In this document: positions 55,139 to 64,000 of the stretch, in pieces | Layout of the letters: each line of letters starts with the position of its first letter | Position numbering within the stretch: position 1 is the stretch's first letter | Assembly: GCA_963573385.1 (NCBI GenBank) | Contig: CAUYLG010063079.1 | Location: 1-64,000, forward strand | Source: Cacajao melanocephalus | Lineage: Eukaryota > Chordata > Mammalia > Primates > Pitheciidae | Length of the DNA: 64,000 bases | Direction of reading: 5' to 3' | Notes under the pieces: generated by a model | The model's database searches: none | Seen by the model: only the letters and a program-made list of their open reading frames with translations | What the model was told of the DNA's origin: nothing | Made by a program: the position numbers and the translations under genes

Positions 55139-55910
55139 AATGCTGTCAGCATTCTCCAGAGAGAGAGAACTCATAGGCAATTCAGAGATACTCCCAGTAG
55201 CCCCTCTCATCACAGGCCTGGAGGCCTAGGAGGGAAGAATGGTTTCCTGGGCCAGGTCCAGGGCCCACTGCTCTGCACAGCCCCAGGACACTGCTCCTTG
55301 CATCCCAGCTGCTCCGGCTCCAGCTCCAGCCCTGGCTCAAAAGGGCCAAAGTGCAGCTAGGCCACTACTTATATATTATCTCCCTAATAGATAAGTTTAT
55401 TAAGGAGAATTGGCTCACCATATGATTACAAGGTGAAAGTCCCATAATAGACCATCTGCAAGCTGGGACATAAAGCTGGTAGGGGCTCAGTCTGAGTCTG
55501 AAAACCTCAAACCAAGGAACCTGACAGTGCAGCCTTCAGCCTGTGATTGAAGGGTCGAGAGCCCCCATCAAGCCACTGGTGCAAGTCCCAGAGTCCAAAG
55601 GCCAAAGAACCTGGATTCTGGTGTCCAAAGGCAGGAGGACTGGAAGGAAGCACCCAGCATAGGAGAAAGAAAGAAATCAGAAGACTCAGCAAGAAAGGGC
55701 ATCCCTGCTTCTTCTGTCTGTTTTGTTCTAACTGTGCTGGCAGCCAATTGGATGGTGGCCATCCACACTGAGAGTGAATCTTCCTTTTCCAGTCCCCTAA
55801 CTCAAATATCAATGGGAATACCCTCACAGACACATTCAGAAATAATACTTTACCAGCTATTGAGGCATTTTTCAATCCAATCAAGATACAACCTGATGTT
55901 AATCATCACA
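55139..55910 (-). mobile_element. Old LTR (ERVL/MaLR-like), antisense, interrupted
   Basis: Left piece (to 55175) has CAGCATTCTCCAGAGAGAGA. Right piece (from 55370) has AAGTTTATTAAGGAGAATTG, CCATCTGCAAGCTGGGAC, GGTGCAAGTCCCAGAGTCC, CCAATTGGATGGTGGCC, CCTCACAGACACATTCAG and ends GTTAATCATCACA. This is a common antisense LTR repeat, whose sense strand starts TGTGATG.TTAA and ends GACTAATACA-like. I cannot name the family with certainty. Confidence 0.72.
55176..55369 (+). mobile_element. MaLR internal fragment (194 bp) without LTRs
   Basis: GGCAATTCAGAGATACTCCC, AGTAGCCCCTCTCATCACAG and CCAGCTGCTCCGGCTCCAGC match 52898-53090 of the complete MaLR 2.3 kb upstream (and 190-345). It splits the older LTR and has no LTR or A tail of its own. 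A 109-codon frame that overlaps it is chance. Confidence 0.85.
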
Positions 55911-57017
<1,107 letters not shown>

Positions 57018-57033
57018 CCCTCATTTAGCAATG

Positions 57034-58124
57034 TTTGAAGAGATTTCAGCATGCTTAATTCGAAATCTATGTAAATTTTTTTTGTGGAAAAGCTACCAAA
57101 AGGTTCTTTTGGAGAAGAATTGACAGGGAGCTTAGGAAAAAGTCCGTTTTTTTTTTTGTTGTTGTTGTTTTTAATCAGGAGTCTGGCATTCATGGTCACT
57201 TATTGTCTGGTTCCAATTCAAATCCAAGGTCCAGATTCTACCCATTAAAAAAGGCAATAACTGGAAATAACTTCATTAATATCAAGTTCCAGTGTCTGCG
57301 GGCTCTGGTTGCATGGGAGAAGGCTGTCTACCATTTTGCTATGAATTCTAATAATCTATGCCCGATATATAGTCATAAGGTAACCCCCATTATAAAGCTT
57401 CTAGTCTACAAAACCAAGAGAAAGCTTGTCAAAATAAATCTTAACTTCTGACCATGGTAGAAGACCTACTACGAGGTATTAACAGTCAGAACTGCCAATC
57501 ACTGCCTGGTCTAAATGTTTGTATTAAAAATTCCAACTCTGGTGGCATGAACTTTGGATAAAATCATCATAAGCTGTGTGAGTCCAAAAAATATAAACTC
57601 AGAATGAAATATATTTGGGGCTAAAATGACGTTACTGATGTCTGAGATGGGTTTCCCCCTCCCCCTTTGAAATGCGATGCTTTTATTAGATTATTTCTAC
57701 TGCCAAAAGACACAGCTACTGTCTGGCTACATTTTCTGGTTTTCTCTTGAATTAAAACAAATAAATAAAAGAAAAATGTCTAAATCTTTTAAACAAAGCG
57801 AATTGGAATATTTTTATTATTTTTTTTTCTGCCAACTGAACAAGTTCTATACATTTAGATAGGCCTCTGGATCTCATAACATGATATGTATTTGTATGTG
57901 CACACAGAATGATACGATAAAATGGGCTTCTTAAAATAAGCAAGTATTGTCTAAGGATATACAGACGAATGGAAAATAGCACTTCGCTATGTTACAAGGG
58001 ATAGCATCCTGCTGGAATTGACGGGGAGATGCATAAATTTCAACCTTGCTATCTACAGGCTCCTGTTCCACCTCCATGATTCTTTGCTTCATCATTTACC
58101 TTTCTGATCCTTCATAACACTCAT
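57034..58124. other. No feature recognised, with a T/GTT run
   Basis: A TTTTTTTTTTGTTGTTGTTG run lies at 57148-57172. Everything else is unassigned. Frames of 60-82 codons have no domain. Confidence 0.45.
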
Positions 58125-58255
58125 TGTTTCGCAGAGCACAATGAGAATTTAGATAACAATCCTCATTCTCCTCATTTTACAGATGAGGAAAGTGAAGTTT
58201 CTAGAAATTAAATCATCATCACATCCATAAAGTTAGATAACTAATTACATCGAAT
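58125..58255 (-). mobile_element. MIR, antisense, partial
   Basis: CTCATTTTACAGATGAGGAA, AGTGAAGTTTCTAGAAATTA and ATAAAGTTAGATAAC fit the middle of a reverse-complemented MIR. The ends are worn. Confidence 0.62.
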
Positions 58256-58639
58256 TAGTGGCCAATCACATGCTAGGAACCTCTGTATTTTCAGTCAGCA
58301 GTATGTGCCAGAGGCATCTTCAGCACTTTTCTGACCTACCTGCAGGGGGCGTCCCTGGAGGTCATCTTGTTTTCCACTTAAATAAAACTAGGAGGAAAGA
58401 CATTTTCCACTCAGTGGCAAATCTCTTCTCAGTAATTCTGCAGATTCTTAGGGAAAGCAGAGGAGTGGGGAGTGGATGGTCCTTACCTTTTTGCTTATTG
58501 CCTCTGACTTTGTCTTTGCTAATTTCTTGAAATTTACCTTTTTTATTAGCCCCATTCTCTACTCTACTTCTTACATACTGTTTATGTAAGATCATTATTT
58601 TTGATGTTGTATCATTGTTTATGATTTGTATAAAAATGA
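58256..58639. other. No feature recognised
   Basis: Unassigned. Frames of 90 (58258-58530, plus) and 94 codons (58362-58646, minus) overlap on opposite strands; neither has a domain, and such overlap suggests chance. Confidence 0.45.
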
Positions 58640-59125
58640 TTAGCATTTAGGGCTTGCCAGGTGCCGAATACTCTAACAGGCACTTAACATAAGTTTTGTC
58701 CTTCAAATATGTCTTTGTGGGCGGGATGCGTTGACTCACACCTGTAATCTAAGCACTTTGGGAGGCCTAGGCAGGAAGGCTGTTTCAGTCTAGGAGTTTG
58801 AGACCATCCTGGGTGACATAGGGGGACCCCATCTCTAAAAACAGTAGAAAAATTAGCCAAATATGGTGGCACACACCCGTAGCCTTGGCTACTCCTGGCC
58901 TGGGAGGATTGTTTGAGTCTGGGAGTTCGAGATTACAGTGAGTTATGATAGTATCACTGCACTCCATTCTGGGCAACAGAATGAGACACTGTCTCTTTAA
59001 AAAAAAAAAAGGTAAAATATGTCTTTGTAATTAGGTGACTGCTCTGGTGACAGAGCTGAAAACACACCTGCACCTAATCAATTCCAAAATCTGTTCTCTC
59101 TCCACTAAGCTTTGCTACTGACTGT
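58640..59125 (-). mobile_element. MIR, antisense, split by an Alu
   Basis: Left piece 58640-58718 has GCTTGCCAGGTGCCGAATAC and AACAGGCACTTAACATAAG. Right piece 59029-59125 has GTGACAGAGCTGAAAACACA and TTCTCTCTCCACTAAGC. In a reverse-complemented MIR the first is the 3' end and the second the 5' part, so both likely belong to one element with the sense Alu between them. Confidence 0.6.
58719..59014 (+). mobile_element. AluJ-like, full length, sense, with TSD
   Basis: GGGCGGGATGCGTTGACTCA, GGTGACATAGGGGGACCCC, GGGAGTTCGAGATTACAGTG and CATTCTGGGCAACAGAATG. It has a perfect 14-bp TSD AAATATGTCTTTGT at 58705-58718 and 59015-59028, unusually well preserved for such a diverged Alu. Confidence 0.97.
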
Positions 59126-59841
59126 ATTCTCTTGTTTTTTTAAAGTGTGGTTCTTCATAAAACAGAAATCATATCATTAGCCTTTCTCTAGAAGGCATGA
59201 TCTCTCAACTGTGGCATGTATCAGGGTTCAATGGCATTACTCTCCATCTCCCTTATGGCCAAGAAGAACTATCTGCTCAGATTCAAGGTACATTCTGTGT
59301 CATAGAATAAATTCCTTTCTCTGAGGAAAGTGAACTACTTTCTAAATAGATAAATGAATGCAGATTGCGATTTTATTGGCATAGCTTTTTAGTGGTTTTT
59401 GTTTTTGTTTGGTTTGGTTACCTGCATTATACCAAGTGTCCCCAAAGACATTTCTAAGCACTTAATTACCTTAAAATAAGACTGATTTTAATGGGAATGG
59501 TCATGTTGAACTTCAAATTGCCTGGAATAAGGAATGGTTTGTAGTTTATTCAATTTCCCATCCCATCTCAGGTCTTCCATTTGGGGGTAATGTATGAATA
59601 CCATTTGGTATGTGTGGAACCAGCACTAATGGTAGATTCCATTATGGCTAGACACATGCATGCTAACATAGGTTTGATTTGAGTCAGACCACAGAGCCAA
59701 ACCTAAAGCAATGATCGTCTGCCAACCCTCAACCCACTGAGGGATTTGTTGGCTGACTAACTGTGTCCTGCTATGGTCTGGGAGAGAATGGGGCTAATAA
59801 TTCCCAATAATCCACTTCACAGACCAAACTCTTTAAGTAGA
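59126..59841. other. No feature recognised
   Basis: Unassigned DNA before the pyrimidine tract. Confidence 0.45.
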
Positions 59842-60220
59842 TTTTCTTTCTTTTTCTTTTTTTTTTGCTTTCTTTCTCTCTCTCTTTCTTTCTCTTTCTT
59901 CCTTCCTTCTCTCCCTTCTTCCTTCCTTCCCTTTATCCTTCCCTCCCTCCCTCCTTCTTTCCTCCCCTCCTTCCTTCCTTCTTTCTCTCTCTCCCCACTC
60001 CCTTCCTTCCCTCCCTTCCTCCCTCCCTCCCTCCCTTCCTTCCTTCCTTCCTTCCTTCCTTTCTTCCTTCCTTCTTCCTTCCTTCTTTTCTTCCCCCCTT
60101 CCTGCCTTCCTTTTTTCCTTCCCTCTTTTTCTTCCTTTACTTCTTTGTCCCTTTTTTTCTCTCCCTTTCTTTTTTTTTTGTCCCTCCCTCTCTCTCTCAC
60201 CCCTCCTTCCTTTCTGTCTC
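59842..60220. repeat. Long polypyrimidine tract (CTTT/CTTC/CCCT)
   Basis: About 379 bases almost wholly C/T, with fewer than a dozen purine interruptions, built from mixed CTTT, CTTC and CCCT units. Long ORFs on both strands (127-181 codons; Ser/Phe/Leu/Pro on one, Glu/Lys/Arg/Gly on the other) are composition artefacts. Homopurine-homopyrimidine mirror symmetry allows intramolecular triplex. Confidence 0.96.
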
Positions 60221-60954
60221 ACATACAGGCACACGAGAACTCAGACTTATTACAATATTTAATATATTCTAGTTGGCTTAAAGCGCTTATGAATTACATG
60301 TTTATTTTGTCGTCTTGACTGATATTTCCTCATGTCTGAGTGTTGTGCCTTTAGGAAGGAAAACTTATATTTTTTAAAGGAGAGCTTTTCTGTAAATCTT
60401 GCCAAAAATAAAGTGGCTTGAAAGAAAATCACATAGACCTCTTCCTTCAGAAAAGAGAATAATTTTTGAAGACATTTATTTGTAAGAATTCCTATTTTTC
60501 AGAAAGATCTTTGAGGAGGCAGTAAGGCTCAGTTTGAATAAGATCAGAGAAGGCAGCTTCAAATGATAGTGCCTAGTGAGTGTGCAGCAATGGTGAATAC
60601 TTCTGTATTTATTTCTGGTCTTACAGGCATAATTATTCTACTAGTCTTTCACAATAATTTTCTCATATCTACTGCAATTTGAAATATGAATAACAAATAA
60701 TCATTCTGAAGAGCTACTTTCAGGCATATCTTCTGTACTCCTTCATTTTCTGTCTGCCATGTACTACTACTGACAGGTGCAAAGTGCACCCACACTGACT
60801 TCCATGCCTCTCTGCCACTGTATACAAGCGTCACCAACCTAGTATGCCCATCACTGCCTTGGATTTGTTCCTGGAGACCTGGTCAACTCTCTTTATGTCC
60901 GGATCACTGTCTGACTGCTCTCCTCCCTGCCAAAATAATTCACTCCATCCTCCA
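60221..60954. other. No feature recognised
   Basis: Unassigned. A 62-codon antisense frame at 60649-60837 lacks support. Confidence 0.45.
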
Positions 60955-61140
60955 TCATGCATAACTCGATTCTAGTTTATCACTGTGGTAGAATTGTTTG
61001 CTTATAGGTCTGTGTGCTTTACTAAGTGTAACTTGAGTTGAGGACATGCCATCTTTACATTATCCTCCACCGGCCAGCCCGCTGCCTGACGGTGGGAAGG
61101 TGCTCAATTAATATCTGTGATTTGCCCACTAAATTCCATG
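60955..61140 (+). mobile_element. L2 3'-end fragment, sense
   Basis: GTTTGCTTATAGGTCTGTGT, AACTTGAGTTGAGGACATGC and AAGGTGCTCAATTAATATCT follow the L2 3' end pattern (TTGTCTGTCTCCCC..TGAGGGCAGGGAC..AGGTGCTCAATAAAT). Confidence 0.6.
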
Positions 61141-61384
61141 ATCTTAAACTTGTGTTGCATTAAATAAACTTTGACTGTCAGGTCCAAACACAAAGCCCAT
61201 AGTCATTTACTATAGACATTTGCAGAAAGCATTTCTCTACTTCTAAATCTAAAACTACCTTAAATTATAAAACATTTTGCATAAAATTCTGCATCTCTCA
61301 TACAAATATTTGCAGAGCACAGAACTTTGCAAATAGTGAGCACTGGATAAATGAAAAGACTATGAGGATGCTGGTTCTAGGTTA
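61141..61384. other. No feature recognised
   Basis: Unassigned spacer; GTGAGCACTGGATAAATG near 61337 is too short to name. Confidence 0.35.
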
Positions 61385-61610
61385 TTTGCCTTATGGCAAA
61401 TGATAATTAGGACTTAATATGTGGCATACGTTGTTCTAAGGATTTTGTAATATTAACTCATTTAATCCTCACAACTATGAGAATTTTTTTCTCATAGTTA
61501 TGACGATTAAATGAGTTAATACTTATAGTGAGGAAACAGAGAAAATACATTACCCAGGATTGTGCAAGGTGCTACCGGAATTTCCAGAGACTGTGAGTTT
61601 AACCACAACT
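61385..61610 (-). mobile_element. MIR, antisense, carrying a hairpin
   Basis: ACTTAATATGTGGCATACGT, TATTAACTCATTTAATCCTC, AGTGAGGAAACAGAGAA and CATTACCCAGGATTGTGC are MIR words in antisense order. Its centre, where GTAGGTACTATTATT..CCATTTTACAG would be expected, is instead an inverted copy of the left neighbour (see the hairpin). Confidence 0.75.
61451..61521. repeat. Near-perfect inverted repeat, 33-bp arms, 5-base loop
   Basis: Left arm 61451-61483, loop TTTTT at 61484-61488, right arm 61489-61521. The arms pair at 31 of 33 positions (mismatches near 61500 and 61504 on the right arm). The arm sequence is the MIR block around ATTAACTCATTTAATCCTC. Transcribed, it would form a stable 71-nt hairpin. 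Confidence 0.96.
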
Positions 61611-61902
61611 CTCAGAAACATTGGTCAATAGAATATCACACGTAAGTTGAAATTTACAAGAAGGAGTTCTAGTTAAGAGGCCAGAGGGGAGAAGATATGC
61701 CAGGAAACATGGCAGTAATTTTATGTTAAATTGCACCTTACATGACCATGGTTCAAATGTCAGTTAAATCCTTCTTTACATGCTTTTAGCTCTTTCAATG
61801 AGAGCTGGTTTACTCACATTTGATCACCCTTCAATAAAATGTATATGTTCAGTGCATCCTCCTATTGGTAAGTTTGCTTTTCCAAATAAAAATGTATTTT
61901 GG
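61611..61902. other. No feature recognised
   Basis: Short unassigned spacer before the last Alu. Confidence 0.4.
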
Positions 61903-62208
61903 GGGCTGGGAGCAGTAGCTCATGCCTGTAATGCCAGCATTCTTTGGGAGGCTGAGGCAGGCAGATCACCTGAGGTCAGGAGATCGAGACAAGCCTAGCC
62001 AACATGGTGAAACCCTGTCTCTACTACAAATACACACACACACACACACAAAATGCTGGGCATAGTGGCACATGCCTGTAGTCTCAGCTACTTTGAGGCT
62101 AAAGCAGGAGAACTGCTTGAACCAGAGAGGTGGAGGTTACAGTGAGCCGACTCCACACCACTGTACTCCAGCCTGGGCAACAGAGCAAGACTCTGTTTTA
62201 AAAATATA
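61903..62208 (+). mobile_element. Alu (AluS-like), sense, with (AC)n in the linker
   Basis: GGGCTGGGAGCAGTAGCTCA, CACCTGAGGTCAGGAGATCG, CCAACATGGTGAAACCCTG, then a (CA)n run of about 20 bases (62032-62050) in the A-rich middle linker where ATACAAAAATTAGC would be, followed by the right monomer and TGGGCAACAGAGCAAGACTC. The tail is short (TTTTAAAAATATATA). Confidence 0.95.
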
Positions 62209-64000
62209 TACCTACATTATATATTTTTGGTGAAAACTTACTTGTTTTTCACTCTTTTGAAAGTCAATCTAGTGAAAATGGATTGAATTGGATTTTGTGT
62301 CATCATAAGAATACATATGGAATCAAATATTTGATTCTTTAAAAACTTTTCAAGAATTCTTAAAACTAAATTTACCTATATGTAGCTGGTACACTATTTT
62401 ATTTACAACTACTTTTTATCCACTTATCTAAGCACATCTGGCAGTATTCCTACTTGGTAACACTCTCAGCTGCTTGTTCCTATTATATTCCTAAAAGCAA
62501 TAAAAAATCATACTTTGGAAACAGCTTGTGATTCAGATTCCCAGTTACTTTTCCTTCTGTGATTAACTCCACACTTGAGTGATTTTACCTCTTTCATTTT
62601 CAGAATTTGGTCTGATTCACTGTTTAGTTATTTTTTGAAAATTATCACATCCGGGGAATCAATTTTCAGTTTTGAAGCAGGCTGTTGAGAGAGCACAGAC
62701 TTATAAGTAATCATAAATACAGGGGCAATGTTGCTGAAGTCTGTCTTCTGTGAGCACTTTGGAAAATGTTAGTTTTTCTTTTACATTAACATTTTTGTTA
62801 GATTAGACATTGTGAGTTGAACTTGATTCCAGGCAATGGGACTATTAAATGGCATGGGAAATAATTCTCCTTAAAGTATCAGAAATTTGGGTCTTGAAAA
62901 TGTTAGTATCATGAATTGAATACTTACAATTACCTTAAACTACATACATACTTCCTCCGTGGTGACAATAACTATTTGTTTTTACTTGTGTGTTTTACTT
63001 CTAATTGTTTTTAGCAGTTGTTCAATAAAACAATCACAGCTATAAAAATCTTTCATCATTGGTAGATGACTGCCTTTTTAATATGAAAGTTTTCTGAAGC
63101 TCTTCAGGATAGATCTGTATCTTTCTGTCTTAACAGAAAATTTATCTTTAAGCATAGGAATAATAAATTGTGAGAAATCAGTTGTGCGTATTTTGTCTAC
63201 ATTCTTTACCTTTTTTAATAATGAAGAGGAATACAATTCATAGAGTTAAATTTCCCTATTTCCTTTAGGCCTGATTACAGTAAAAAATTTCTGCTTTGAG
63301 CTTTAACCATGTCATTTAATAGAGAATGAAATGATTCTCATGTTCAATGTCGAGTGCAGAACATCCAGAAAGTCAGTTTAAAAATTTAGTAAAGACTGAT
63401 TGCTGGAACTTCCATAGTTCCCAAAGCAGTCAGGAAAAACCTCAATCTACGTCAGACCCTAGTATTTATTAGAACATGACACGAATGTGGTCACTTTTGC
63501 TTGTTTACTGTTGAAATGCAGTTTACTAAAATTTGAAATTTGTAAATTTTTCTTACCTGGCTAGTCATGAAGGCTAAAGGGAAAATACAGCCTGAAAATA
63601 AAAGGCAAGAGGAACATGGAGAAAGCAAATTAAAAGAGCAGAAGTTTGTAAGCAATACTTTAAGTCCGCCTGTCTCTATATTCTCTTACTAAGTATTGAA
63701 TATTTGTTCTCTAGATTCAGGAGGATGCTTAGAGGATGCAAATAAGATCAGCTCAGTAGAACCAAATAAAAACAAACAAAATAAAATAACGTAACTACTC
63801 AGCTCACATATCAACTGTCAGGGAGTCTGGGATTGTATCAATCTAGTGGAAGAGGGAATCTCTCAGTTTCTTAAATCTACTTAAATCTATATGAATTCAA
63901 TAAAAGTGCCTCTGCCCTCTGGAAATATGTGGAATGCAAAACTTACCATTCTCAGATGAATAGAAGAATTGATTGATTGATGTATTAGCCCCTAGAAAGA
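62209..64000. other. No feature recognised to window end
   Basis: About 1.8 kb of AT-rich unassigned DNA. I see no exon, RNA gene or nameable repeat. Sequence words such as AATAAAACAATCAC are too short for any call. Confidence 0.45.

Noticed and set aside
59773..60318. 181-codon frame and antisense 127-133-codon frames
   Set aside because: Composition artefacts of the polypyrimidine tract; no stop codons occur in pure C/T sequence. The same applies to frames at 45285-45687.

Overview
This window looks like ordinary nuclear DNA from a primate, most likely human. It is AT-rich and CpG-poor, and it carries primate-lineage repeats: Alu elements of J, S and Y character, L1P/L1M fragments, and MaLR (MST/THE1-type) LTR elements. 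Beneath these lie old mammalian repeats (MIR, L2, MLT1, MER5A, MER1A). I found no protein-coding exon, tRNA, rRNA, snRNA copy, CpG island or CRISPR array. Every open reading frame I examined is short. Most are explained by an Alu, L1, LTR, microsatellite or chance. The window is best described as an intergenic or intronic repeat landscape. Subfamily names come from memory of consensus sequences and were not checked with a repeat masker.

Layout. 1-1.5 kb: a short GC-rich tandem repeat, then a MaLR internal region and its 3' LTR. 1.5-11.8 kb: mostly unassigned AT-rich DNA with one antisense Alu and an (AC)n(AT)n microsatellite. 11.8-21.8 kb: antisense L2, several Alus, a nested MIR-in-MIR, an antisense old L1 with a tiny young L1 end inside it, and MIR and MER5A pieces. 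21.8-32 kb: sparse repeats (antisense L1M, one full Alu, an Alu fragment, an L2 end). 32-42.5 kb: a full-length MER1A DNA transposon with target-site duplication (TSD), old LTRs with MLT1-type internal sequence, an L1 3' end interrupted by an Alu, and a scrambled L1P/Alu patch. 44.6-48.7 kb: two more L1 3' ends in the same orientation, one interrupted by an Alu with a large compound microsatellite, then a MER30-like element with a (CA)22 and a 22-bp tandem duplication. 50-56 kb: a solo MaLR LTR, a complete 2.44-kb MaLR provirus-like element with both LTRs and a likely 5-bp TSD, an L2, and an old LTR that contains a 194-bp MaLR-internal scrap. 56.7-62.2 kb: three Alus, a MIR split by one of them, a 379-bp polypyrimidine tract, an L2 end, and a MIR containing a near-perfect 33-bp hairpin. 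62.2-64 kb: nothing recognised.

No genes act together here. The interest lies in how the repeats were assembled: nested insertions, TSDs, tail-derived microsatellites, a palindrome that looks like a template-switch product, and a rearranged L1 patch. I did not find evidence of a new biological system.
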